Source of the DNA: CAYWNK01 sp047639615
GTDB taxonomy: Bacteria; Planctomycetota; UBA1135; GCA-002686595
Length of the DNA: 20,469 nt
Direction of reading: 5' to 3'
Assembly: GCA_047639615.1 (NCBI GenBank)
Contig: JBLIOL010000062.1
Location: forward strand, 1 to 20,469
Shown here in pieces: positions 8,401 through 15,430 of the stretch. The notes under the pieces are model-generated. The model ran no database searches, was not told where the DNA came from, and saw only the letters and a list, made by a program, of their open reading frames with translations. How positions within the stretch are numbered: the first letter of the stretch is position 1; every line of letters starts with the position of its first letter. The position numbers were made by a program, and so were the translations under genes.

Positions 8401-9106
8401 CGAAGAAGCCAACCTCTTGCTGGCGGCCCAGATACTGACCGTTCCACCAACCCTGGACAGAGCCGGATTGGTTCAGTTCCAACCAGGCCGCACCCGTATG
8501 CCCACGCACACGCGCGCGCAGGAAGCTGATACCGCCTTGCGGCCAAACCGACCAAGCAACGTTGATACCAGTCTCCGCCTTCTCGCGGGTCTCTGCTTGC
8601 CAGTGCAGGACCTCACCCCATGCGCTACGAAACTCGCCGCCCGGATCCGTAGCCGGAGTCGGTCCCTGAAGAGCCATGTGCGAAGGCCGCTGGTGGTCCG
8701 TCGCCCCCATAGGGCCGAGCACCTGCCACTGATCCAAATACTCGGCGTAGAGGTCATCCGGCAACTCCAACACATCCGTACCGAACATACGCCGCAACTG
8801 CTCAGCCTCGAGCAAGCGCCCGGCCACGTCCCGCTCGCGAGCACCGCCCAGACGCGCGTACAACGCGAGCAAGCGATCCCCGTCCAAGGCTTGGCTATCC
8901 AAGCGCCGTAGGGAGGTCAGAGCTTGTAGAAAGTCCAGGGCCAAGGGTCCATCCGGATCGGCCTCCAGCGCCGCGGTCCAGTCCTCCGCAAGCTGAGCAA
9001 GGTCGCCACTCACCAGCGCCGGGTGCGCCAGGAGTGTCTCGATGGGCTCTAGCGCGGGCGCCGGATCCTGAAAACTAAGACAACCAATCAACAGGGCAGC
9101 AATCAC
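5483..9106 (-). CDS. Exported TPR/DUF3857/transglutaminase-like protein with no catalytic triad (pseudoenzyme)
   Basis: A 1207-residue protein paralogous to the product of the gene just upstream. Order: a short hydrophobic N-terminus MIAALLIGCLSFQ with a lipobox-like LIGC (Cys9) but no positive n-region, so a lipoprotein is only possible; a beta-rich jelly-roll-like region at about 175-290; TPR-like helices at about 360-605 (clear near 457-486 and 564-600); a shortened DUF3857-like region from about 650; a transglutaminase-fold region at about 840-970; and a beta-rich C-terminal region. Aligned without gaps to its neighbour, the catalytic Cys, His and Asp are Ile891, Pro935 and Met952, so peptide-bond or crosslinking chemistry is very unlikely. 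It starts at GTG, supported by a perfect Shine-Dalgarno at 9111-9118; the TGA of the neighbour overlaps this GTG (GTGA). A scaffold or regulatory partner of the neighbour is inferred. DUF3857/transglutaminase proteins have no settled function. Confidence 0.85.
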   Translation of the reverse strand: MIAALLIGCLSFQDPAPALEPIETLLAHPALVSGDLAQLAEDWTAALEADPDGPLALDFLQALTSLRRLDSQALDGDRLLALYARLGGARERDVAGRLLEAEQLRRMFGTDVLELPDDLYAEYLDQWQVLGPMGATDHQRPSHMALQGPTPATDPGGEFRSAWGEVLHWQAETREKAETGINVAWSVWPQGGISFLRARVRGHTGAAWLELNQSGSVQGWWNGQYLGRQQEVGFFGTPRRLRVRVNLEQEAWSTLLLSLPTVDGGVAARFVDDEGQPLEVECWSAALGAAPEVLSEGAALGELEAAPERALPEHELAPALAVRRAAGLGRADRALALASHEGASERARAVFLNERHRVLATCDHLPEEILRRRLLEVEAELEQLGGVRLRVHLERIKRLLAEDQPAAALSIWDSLQASVVDMPLLRLSRISVLLDLDPVGSLGQEALLDTAESFPDHPRARATLASLLEQAGDRSGALELAWQALVLNGANQSVRSLVLASLAEKPGDPRRTVLLDVARRWRQQRPADARGRAFELAALSVVDAQEALLERLRERAQEYPGLPHVWRALASYHLEHGEDGPARAALARYLEFLPGDPWAREAGAALGIEDPASLFFEAMAADASEALAAAAGASDASTAEALDAGLIYLYPDGSGAERTHSLTVALDRKGTEELHERAANGRARLARVLQKGGGIAEPVQVDGKWVMPSLDPGDAVELIYDQRFGGGRGNVPQLGRWSFCSLEKPFVRSYYAVFVPDSLGGELRTGHFDGRREARRVEGGTIHVLRADDRPRVAQEAFMPSYVEILPWAQYGSDQDLDVIVENWRGRLEDLSECPADLALELDEFLASRTWPEPMADKARALWDALEERTIDFRGNPFPGGVWYLRRGNPIFLYQILLDRAGVPVEMGLMERPVSAALDQNPVQPFAYANGLDRPVLRIGGPDAEQVLWQVMPISRGTPFAYVPGNLAGVKVVLVGQAGYRHEDLPSTGLEREWDVDLDLTWRLAADGSALVQGTIAVTTEQGAVLLEQLRQAPANQRDRFARSIVGSLVPGMDLATWNVPALASDSQSQSFSLEFSGQAPDAVQRTTSGAQMSLRLPPTGLSTSLGPARRNWMLAMRASNRARVRVRVETGEHWEVEAGPAGFLAEREGYKHLLEATVGVDGVLDVTRIFVVRGLTVEPAEMAAFLDRAGELEREESSPVRLKELP

Positions 9107-12100
9107 GGCTTCACCTCCACTTCAACATTCACAGCTTGGGCCTGATCCACAGCGCGCGACAATTCACGGAAGGCCGCGTAGCGCTCGGCAGGAATCCGAT
9201 GAGTCTTCAATTCAAAACGTTCCACGATGCGCACCCCAGTCTCCGTACGAGTGACCGTGCGGCTGTAACCGGCGTCTTCGTTTTCGAGGCGCACTTCCGG
9301 AGGCAGGCTGCGCGGATCCGCGCCCTGCCCGAGTTCGTACTCGAGCACAGTCTCCTGGCTCCAGGGCACGTCCAGCAGTAGGTCGGTCGTGCGTGTGGTC
9401 TCCGCGGCGAGTCCGCGCAGTAGGTAGAGGGGATCGAAGCTGCTCTTGAGCTCGAAACCTTGTGATGTCTTCCGCGTAGCGGACTCGACGCCGCTCTCCA
9501 AAACCGTCACCGGCGCGCTGGAGAGGTCCTCAAAATCGGGCCACTGTGTCTCGGGCACGCCGCGCAGGGGACCAAAGAGCCCAGAGAGCACGCGCTCGGC
9601 TTCCTCATCACGTTCCTCTTCACTACCGGTGAAACGATAACGATCGCGCGGATCGAAGCGCCCCGCCGGCTCCAGGCTAACGCTAACCTTGGTGCCCGCC
9701 GCGTCGGTCAAGTCCACGTGTATCACACGCCGCTCCAGATTGACCTCATGGCTCGGGAAGGGAATACGCGCCACGGTGGCCTCGCTGTCCGAGATGATCA
9801 CCACCTTGGCGCCCGCATCACTGGCCGGCAAGACCTCCAAGGGATGCAAGCGAGCCGTGCCGTCCAAGTACATGGAGGGGATGCCCTCCTGCTCCGGGAC
9901 GTAGGCGATGCAGTGGTTGAAGTGGGCCACGAGCGGCAGACTGATGTCCTCCTCATGGCGCCGACCCTCGGAGCGAATCAGCACCGGCCAGGCTTCGATG
10001 TTGACCACGCCGAGCAGCGCGCGCAATAGGATCGCCTTGTCCTTGCAGTCGCCGAAACCGCGGCTGAAGATCACCGGTGTGCTGTAGGGCTCGTAGCCGT
10101 GCACGCCGAACTCCCAAGCGTTGTAGCGGATGTCTGTGACGACGAAGTCATAGATCGCATGCAAGCGCTCGATGGGCGTACTAGCATCCGCGCACAGCTC
10201 CCCCACACGCGTGCGCATCTCCGGTGAGACCCGAATCTCGTCGTCGATCAGACTCCACCACCAGCGCCCAAATTCGTCCCAGCTGCTGTAGGTACTGGCC
10301 TGCACCCGCGGGTCACTCTCGAGCACGGGCGGCATGAGCGGCTCCGTGCGCCGGGGCGTCCGGTCCACGATGCGCCAACGATCCACGCGCCGGCCATCGG
10401 CCAAGGTCTCCGTGCCCTGCTCCGCCGTCTCCAACTCGCGCGTGTGCAGGGTCAGCGGCAAGCTCGGCGGCGAGATCAATACCAGCTCACCCTCGCGCAT
10501 ATGCAGGTTGGTGTTGGTCACCAAGCTCACATTCAGCCCGAAGTAGTTGCCGAAGACCTCGCTCGCTTGCTCGTCGCGACGCCAGGCCAAGTCGACGATG
10601 TCGCCGGCCACCAGGGGCGGCAGATCCACGGCCACATAGCCGCGATTACCCGAGCGTCCGGTGGGCGCCTCGTCGATGCTTCCGTCCGCATGCAGCACGC
10701 GTGCCGCGAGTACGCGCACCTCCTCCTGGCCGGGATAAGCGCGCCAGGAGCGCTGGTCCAAGGCCCGCGCACCGGCCTCGGAGAGCACGCGCTGCACCTG
10801 ACGACGGTAGCGCCTGGAGCTGCCGTCGGGATTCACTTCCACCACGCGCCGATCGAGCAAGATCTCGCGCCCAGCACCGGCGTCCTCCACCGGCTGGTCA
10901 GCGGCGCGCCGCGCCAGGATGCTCTCCAGGGATTCCTCCCAGGCGTCATAGAAGGCCCCGGTGTCAGCCTGCTTCAAAAACTCCAGCAAGCGCCGGCCGT
11001 CCTCGTCGGTGAAGTCCAACTCGAGCGCGCGCTCCAAGGCGACCACCGAATCCTCATGACGCCCCAGGCGCCAGAGCACCCCCGAGCGATAGCGGTGCAA
11101 GTGCGCCCCATGGGGTAGCAACTCGAGCGCATCATCTAGCCACTCCAGGGCCAAGTCGCCGTGCCCACAGGCCTGCGCCGTGCGCGCCGCGCCATAGCGC
11201 AGGCTCGAGCTCCAGGGATGCTCGCTCAAGGCCATGGCCAAGTCCGCGCGCAAGCCAGCACTGCTGCGATCATCCTGGTCCAAGCGCCGCTGCTCAGCCA
11301 AGAGCCTATGGGCTGAGGTGTAGCCCGCCCCCGCCGCTGATTGCAGCAAGGCCTCCCGGGCTGTGTCCTGAATCGGTAGGGAGCGAGCCAGTAGCACCGC
11401 AATCGACGCCCAAATGTGCGCAAGCGGATCTCGCGCCAGGCTGAGCGTGTACGCCTCAGCGCGCTGTTCCTGGCCGGTGCTACTCAACAAACGAATGCGC
11501 TGCAGCCGCGCCTGCACCGAAGTCGGGCTCGCCTCCAAAGCGCGCCGGTTGAAATCGAGAGCCGTGTCCCACAGACCCTGGCTGAAGGCCGCATGCTTAG
11601 CACGCGCGCGAAGCAAGCGAGCCAAATCCCCATGGGTCGCCAGCAGCCCATCCACAGCCTCGCGCCAAGGATTTGTGTCCTCCTCCGTCGCCAACGCCCG
11701 GCGCTCACGCAGGGTTGAGAGACGTGCTATTCCATAGCGCAAGACTCCCGGTCGTGCGGTCGCCGCCGCCTGGGCCGCAACCCGGCCCGGACGCTCCGCC
11801 CGCGGCGCGTTCTGGGAGTACACCTGCAGGACTGCCAAGCGGAAGCGATCCTCCGGAGTTCCTCCGCGCGCGTGACGCCGCCAGGCGCCCGGACGAGCGG
11901 GAGTCTCAGCCATGTCGATAGACGCGCCCGGATCCTCGAGCTGACGCGGGCCGATCCCCTCCGGCGCCTGCGCGCGCTGCTCCAAGGCCAAGACACGGCC
12001 ACGCACGGGATCCACCAAGCGCGCCACGAAGGACGGCCCTGCGAATTCACCGCTGCCAACCTTGACCACCAACTCGGTCCAACCCGCGTCCAAGTGCAAG

Positions 12101-12849
12101 GGGAGCACGTGTGCGTCTACACCGAGCTCATAACCCTCGAGAGCCTCGAAGCGCGCCTTGCCCTGGACCCAAACGCGCAACTCCTCGGTGGCCCCCATGA
12201 GCAGCAACACATCCCGGCCCACGTCGCTGCGCACCCAGGTGCGCGCCACCACGCAGGCGTGCTGACTGGGATCCACGAGCAAGCCCAGGTTCACGATGCC
12301 TGCTTCAGGCGCAGCCTTTGGAAGCGCACGCCAGCTGATCTGCTGCACCTTGCCCTTGTAGCTCTCCGCCTTGGGGTCGAGCTCCGCCGGCGTAGCCTGG
12401 GTCATGCCGCGGCCGCGCTCATTGTCGAATGGACCGACGAAGCTCCACTTCACCAGCGGCGCCAAGTCCTGGAGTCCGCGATTGCGCGTCCAGGCCAAGC
12501 TCGCGGCCAACATGCCGTGTGAGCGATCCACCTGTACGTCCTTGAGCAGCGCTTCCAGGTAGAGCGGATTGCCCAGGTCCGCCGCCATGGTGTGCATGAC
12601 CACCAGGCTCAGCTCGAGATCATCGGCGAGGCGATCGGCCTCCTCCCCTTCCAGGCCCGGCAGGCGTCCAGCGCCCGCGCGCACGTGCCCGGCCAGGATG
12701 TCCAAGGCCGCGGCCAAGTCGTCCGCAGCAAAGCGCTCGAAGGCTGCCGTGAGCGGATCCGCAGCGGGCCGCGACTCCAGCGAGCGAAAGGACCCGAGTC
12801 CGAGGAGCCCAAGCCCGAGGAGGAGGTACAGAAATAGGAGGCGTTTCAT
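9103..12849 (-). CDS. Exported TPR/DUF3857/transglutaminase protein with intact Cys-His-Asp triad
   Basis: A 1248-residue protein. The N-terminus MKRLLFLYLLLGLGLLGLGS is a signal peptide or membrane anchor, so the rest should be periplasmic or extracellular. Order: a helical region to about 130; a jelly-roll-like beta domain at about 180-300 with a carbohydrate-binding-like ELRVWVQGK and an AGWTELVVKVG turn; TPRs at about 395-640 (clear near 435-480 and 565-610); DUF3857 from about 660 to 830; a transglutaminase core at about 870-1000; and a beta-rich C-terminal region. The triad is Cys935 in GFGDCKDKAILLRALL, His979 in HFNHCIAYV and Asp996 in MYLDGTARL. Papain-like transglutaminase domains of this type act as peptidases, amidases or crosslinkers; the substrate here is unknown. 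The gene lies 93 bases after the sulfatase-like gene and overlaps the downstream paralogue by 4 bases. Confidence 0.88.
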   Translation of the reverse strand: MKRLLFLYLLLGLGLLGLGSFRSLESRPAADPLTAAFERFAADDLAAALDILAGHVRAGAGRLPGLEGEEADRLADDLELSLVVMHTMAADLGNPLYLEALLKDVQVDRSHGMLAASLAWTRNRGLQDLAPLVKWSFVGPFDNERGRGMTQATPAELDPKAESYKGKVQQISWRALPKAAPEAGIVNLGLLVDPSQHACVVARTWVRSDVGRDVLLLMGATEELRVWVQGKARFEALEGYELGVDAHVLPLHLDAGWTELVVKVGSGEFAGPSFVARLVDPVRGRVLALEQRAQAPEGIGPRQLEDPGASIDMAETPARPGAWRRHARGGTPEDRFRLAVLQVYSQNAPRAERPGRVAAQAAATARPGVLRYGIARLSTLRERRALATEEDTNPWREAVDGLLATHGDLARLLRARAKHAAFSQGLWDTALDFNRRALEASPTSVQARLQRIRLLSSTGQEQRAEAYTLSLARDPLAHIWASIAVLLARSLPIQDTAREALLQSAAGAGYTSAHRLLAEQRRLDQDDRSSAGLRADLAMALSEHPWSSSLRYGAARTAQACGHGDLALEWLDDALELLPHGAHLHRYRSGVLWRLGRHEDSVVALERALELDFTDEDGRRLLEFLKQADTGAFYDAWEESLESILARRAADQPVEDAGAGREILLDRRVVEVNPDGSSRRYRRQVQRVLSEAGARALDQRSWRAYPGQEEVRVLAARVLHADGSIDEAPTGRSGNRGYVAVDLPPLVAGDIVDLAWRRDEQASEVFGNYFGLNVSLVTNTNLHMREGELVLISPPSLPLTLHTRELETAEQGTETLADGRRVDRWRIVDRTPRRTEPLMPPVLESDPRVQASTYSSWDEFGRWWWSLIDDEIRVSPEMRTRVGELCADASTPIERLHAIYDFVVTDIRYNAWEFGVHGYEPYSTPVIFSRGFGDCKDKAILLRALLGVVNIEAWPVLIRSEGRRHEEDISLPLVAHFNHCIAYVPEQEGIPSMYLDGTARLHPLEVLPASDAGAKVVIISDSEATVARIPFPSHEVNLERRVIHVDLTDAAGTKVSVSLEPAGRFDPRDRYRFTGSEEERDEEAERVLSGLFGPLRGVPETQWPDFEDLSSAPVTVLESGVESATRKTSQGFELKSSFDPLYLLRGLAAETTRTTDLLLDVPWSQETVLEYELGQGADPRSLPPEVRLENEDAGYSRTVTRTETGVRIVERFELKTHRIPAERYAAFRELSRAVDQAQAVNVEVEVKP
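9111..9118 (-). promoter_or_regulatory. Strong ribosome binding site for the GTG start at 9106
   Basis: Read on the minus strand this is GGAGGTGA, fully complementary to the 16S rRNA 3' tail, with its GGAGG core ending 7 bases before the GTG. It lies inside the last codons (VEVKP) of the upstream paralogue, so it decides the non-ATG start and indicates independent reinitiation at the coupled junction. Confidence 0.75.
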
Positions 12850-12942
12850 GGAGCAGACCAGCGCAAGACGGGAAACCGAACGCAGAGTATCTGCCGTGAA
12901 TCCTCGGCCAGAAAGGCCAAAGTCCAGGTCCTAACTTTCCTG

Positions 12943-14433
12943 CTACGGAAGGCTGCCCAGGAGACCCTTAGCCCGCAGGTCCTCGAGGATCGCGGGGTCG
13001 CGCACTTCGGGCTTCCAGCGGTACAGGTGCAGCGCATCACGCAGCCGGCCGATGTCCGCATACCAGGCCTCGCCGGCGGCACGCATGCGCTGGCCGCGGG
13101 CTTCATCGGGCACACCATGCAGCCGCCCGCCCAACTCCAGCCGTTCGCCGCGAGCGAAGAGCCCCTCCACCAGCGGATCTACCGGCCGGCGCGCCCCGAA
13201 CCAGGACTTGGCCAGGTTGCTATTGCCCTCCCCCGGTCGGAAGGAACTGAACAGATGCCCCGTGTCGACCACCGCGTAGCCGGGGTGAATACCCCCGCGC
13301 GCAAAGGCGAACTCGCGCACGCTCGGCTCGCGCCCGTGGAGAAGCGGCCCGAGCGCGTGACCGTGCATGCCATCAGGGATCGGGATAGACGCCATCTGCA
13401 ACAAGGTCGGCGCCAGGTCCACCAAGCTCACCAATGCCGAGCTTCGTCCCCCCGGAGGAATCTCCGTGCGCGCTGCGGGAAGAATCACAAGCGGCACCGC
13501 TAGGTCCACTTCCGAAAGTGTGCCAGCGTCCACGATCAGCCCAGCTTCGCCGAATCCAAAGCCATAGGAGCCCACCAATACGATGGTCGTCTGCTCCAAC
13601 TTGCCACGCTCGCGCAAACCCTCGATTAGCTTCCGTAGTTCCTCGTCCAAGCGCAGGAGAGAGCTGTCGTAGATCGCCTCATACTCCCCCAGCGTGCGCT
13701 GCACATCGCCCTCGCGATCGGGGGCCAGGGCATGAAAGATAGGCTTCACATAACCCTGCGGCGGCACGAAACCCAGCTCGGCTCGCGGCTCGAAGTCCAT
13801 GCTCAAAGCATCCCCGCCAACCTGCCACTGACGCTCCAAGTCGTTCAGGTGCACGTAGCTGAACCAGTTGCGCTCAGCACCGAGTCCATCCAACCAATCA
13901 AGGAGCCGCGCCCGGGTCGGGCCGCTGCCATTGCCGGGGTAATTGCGCGTGGTGATGCTATTGGTGTACTCGTGGAAGCCCGCATTGAAACCGGACAGCT
14001 CCGAGAGTGCTCCATGATCCACGAACCCAGCCGTAGCCCACCCATTCGCGAAGAGCTCCAACGGCAAGCTTGGCAGAGCGTCATGCAAACGCCAGTTGCG
14101 CGCTTGATCCACGCTACCTCCGCCACGAAGAGGAATCGGCGGTGTTTGGGCCACGAACGGGTCGCAGCCCGTGAGGAGAGACACCGCCGGTGCTTCCACG
14201 CACGCACCAGTACTCCAGGCGTGATCGAAAACCACCCCCTCTTTGCTCAGCTCAGCCAGATAGGGCATGGTCGCCCGCTCGCCGCCGTAGAGCTCCAAAT
14301 GATCGCGCCGCAGAGCATCGATCGAAATCAACAGCAGCCCCTGCCCCGACTGCTCCGAACTCGCCGGCCCGGCACCACAGGCAGCCAGGATAAGGAGAAT
14401 AGCGCTGCTGGCTGCGAAACGATGGGAGCCCAT
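12943..14433 (-). CDS. Sulfatase-fold lipoprotein lacking catalytic residues (pseudo-sulfatase)
   Basis: A 496-residue lipoprotein: n-region Arg5, hydrophobic AILLILAAC and lipobox LAAC with Cys19. The alkaline-phosphatase/sulfatase fold is clear: LLLISIDALRRDHLELYGG with Asp39, MPYLAELSKEGVVFDHAWST, the SLLTG turn at 85-89, and a C-terminal half with VPLVILP and LVSLVDLAPTLLQMA. The active-site segment reads STGACVEAPAVSLLTG, where sulfatases have C/S-x-P-x-R and related hydrolases have Thr. The nucleophile position is Val79 and the Arg/His position Ala83; Cys78 is one residue out of register and lacks the formylglycine signature. The usual SDHGE metal motif reads GSYGFGFGEAG (288-298), with Ser289 and Tyr290 replacing Asp and His. 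Catalysis therefore looks lost; a binding or structural role in the envelope is inferred. It appears to be the first gene of the minus-strand block, 235 bases after batE. Alternatively it is a highly divergent hydrolase. Confidence 0.85.
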   Translation of the reverse strand: MGSHRFAASSAILLILAACGAGPASSEQSGQGLLLISIDALRRDHLELYGGERATMPYLAELSKEGVVFDHAWSTGACVEAPAVSLLTGCDPFVAQTPPIPLRGGGSVDQARNWRLHDALPSLPLELFANGWATAGFVDHGALSELSGFNAGFHEYTNSITTRNYPGNGSGPTRARLLDWLDGLGAERNWFSYVHLNDLERQWQVGGDALSMDFEPRAELGFVPPQGYVKPIFHALAPDREGDVQRTLGEYEAIYDSSLLRLDEELRKLIEGLRERGKLEQTTIVLVGSYGFGFGEAGLIVDAGTLSEVDLAVPLVILPAARTEIPPGGRSSALVSLVDLAPTLLQMASIPIPDGMHGHALGPLLHGREPSVREFAFARGGIHPGYAVVDTGHLFSSFRPGEGNSNLAKSWFGARRPVDPLVEGLFARGERLELGGRLHGVPDEARGQRMRAAGEAWYADIGRLRDALHLYRWKPEVRDPAILEDLRAKGLLGSLP

Positions 14434-14668
14434 GCCCTTACGTTAGCCTGGACGATTGGGGACCTGTCCAACCAGAGCTGCAATCGCGCAGGCTTGGGCT
14501 GGGCTGGGTCATATACGGAGAGAGCAACGTACTGCTGCAGGCCAGTCCGGGGGTGCTAAGGGCTGGACCCTCCCATCGCCACCCCCCGGCCTGCGGCCGG
14601 GCGCCGTCGGTTCCGACCTGCGTCCCCCGCCCAACCCCGTGTCCCCGTAAATGACGCAAGCGTGAGCG
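14434..14668. other. Non-coding spacer between batE and the sulfatase-like gene
   Basis: The longest gene-free stretch in the window, at 235 bases. It must carry any end signal for the bat operon and any promoter for the sulfatase-like gene, both leftward. It holds a GC-only hairpin at 14585-14601 and a cluster of GGAC/GTCC half-sites at 14449-14470, 16-37 bases before the sulfatase-like start. On the minus strand a weak promoter-like TGGACA and TAACGT, 19 bases apart, lies in the same region, but I would not trust it. No tRNA or small ORF with coding character is visible. Confidence 0.5.
14585..14601. repeat. GC-only hairpin downstream of batE
   Basis: CCCGGCC at 14585-14591, loop TGC, and GGCCGGG at 14595-14601 form a perfect 7-bp stem. 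It lies about 70-85 bases past the batE stop on the transcribed strand. No T-run follows on either strand, so a Rho-independent terminator is not demonstrated; it may mark or protect the 3' end of the bat transcript. Confidence 0.35.
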
Positions 14669-15430
14669 CTAGCGGTGCAGTTCGAACAGGGCGTCCTCTT
14701 CCACCCAGACCTCGCGCCCGTCCTCCAAGATGGCTCTGCGCCAGCGCGGGAGCTCGTCGAAGACCTGTACCACGCTACCGGCCTCCAGGCGCGCTAGGCG
14801 CTTGGCGTCGGGCCGTGGCTCGCTGCGTCCGCCCACGCCACCGGAGCGCACCACCAGGAAAGCCTGCGGGGTCTCCAGGGCATGCCGTACCCAGGGTGCG
14901 AAGCAGAGGGGAATGCCCACCAGCCCAACGTAGACCGCCATGCGCCAGTTAGGTCCCCCACGCAGGGCCTCGCCTGCCAGGGCCAGGGCCAGCAAAAGAA
15001 CTCCCAAGAGGGCCAGCCAGCGTGACTCTGCCTCCGTGAACTTGCCCATTAGTCGCCGCAGCATGTCGGTCAACCCGCCGCCGTCCGCCGGGGCCAGATC
15101 GGCTTCTGCCCGGGCCAACTCCAGGTTGGCGAAGAGATCGCCGTCCCGGGGCAGATAGCGCAAGGCCGCCGTGTACCAACCCACTGCCTCGAGCTTGTGC
15201 CCGCGACGGTAGGCGGTGTTGCCCAGGTTGTAGGCCATGCGCCCGCGCTCGGGGCCGGGCGCGGTCTGCTCCAAGGCCTCCTCCCAGAGGGTCGCGGCGC
15301 TGGCGTAGTCGCCGGCACGGTAGCGCTCCCCACCTTGGGTCTTCGGGGACGGATCCCCCATGGAATCCACCGCGCTGAAGGCGAAGCCTCCGAGCAGCAG
15401 TAAGCCCAGCAGCATCATGATGGAACGCAT
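14669..15430 (-). CDS. batE: BatE-like TPR/SH3 membrane protein
   Basis: A 253-residue last member of the bat (Bacteroides aerotolerance-type) operon. It has an N-terminal signal or anchor (residues 1-20, MRSIMMLLGLLLLGGFAFSA), TPR repeats at about 33-113 (GERYRAGDYASAATLWEEAL, then MAYNLGNTAYRRGHKLEAVG), two membrane segments at about 138-154 and 163-180, and an SH3-like domain at 188-250 (FLVVRSGGVGGRSEPRPDAK, then LEAGSVVQVFDE and a WRRAIL-DGREVWV tail). TPR plus SH3 is the usual BatE architecture. The exact role of Bat proteins is not settled; they are thought to form a membrane complex that works with a MoxR ATPase. The ATG directly abuts the batD stop (TAGATG), and an excellent AAGGAGG at 15439-15445, 8 bases upstream, fixes the start. 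Confidence 0.88.
   Translation of the reverse strand: MRSIMMLLGLLLLGGFAFSAVDSMGDPSPKTQGGERYRAGDYASAATLWEEALEQTAPGPERGRMAYNLGNTAYRRGHKLEAVGWYTAALRYLPRDGDLFANLELARAEADLAPADGGGLTDMLRRLMGKFTEAESRWLALLGVLLLALALAGEALRGGPNWRMAVYVGLVGIPLCFAPWVRHALETPQAFLVVRSGGVGGRSEPRPDAKRLARLEAGSVVQVFDELPRWRRAILEDGREVWVEEDALFELHR

Noticed and set aside
12850..12942. Promoter between the pseudo-sulfatase gene and the first transglutaminase gene (GATACT-like -10)
   Set aside because: No acceptable -35 at normal spacing; the 93-base gap is compatible with simple co-transcription.
12943..14433. Active sulfatase using Cys78 as formylglycine precursor
   Set aside because: Cys78 is followed by VEAPA rather than x-P-x-R, is one residue out of register with the SLLTG turn, and the metal Asp-His pair is also missing.
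14585..14601. Intrinsic terminator for the bat operon
   Set aside because: The hairpin is perfect, but no T-run follows it on the transcribed strand; kept only as a repeat.
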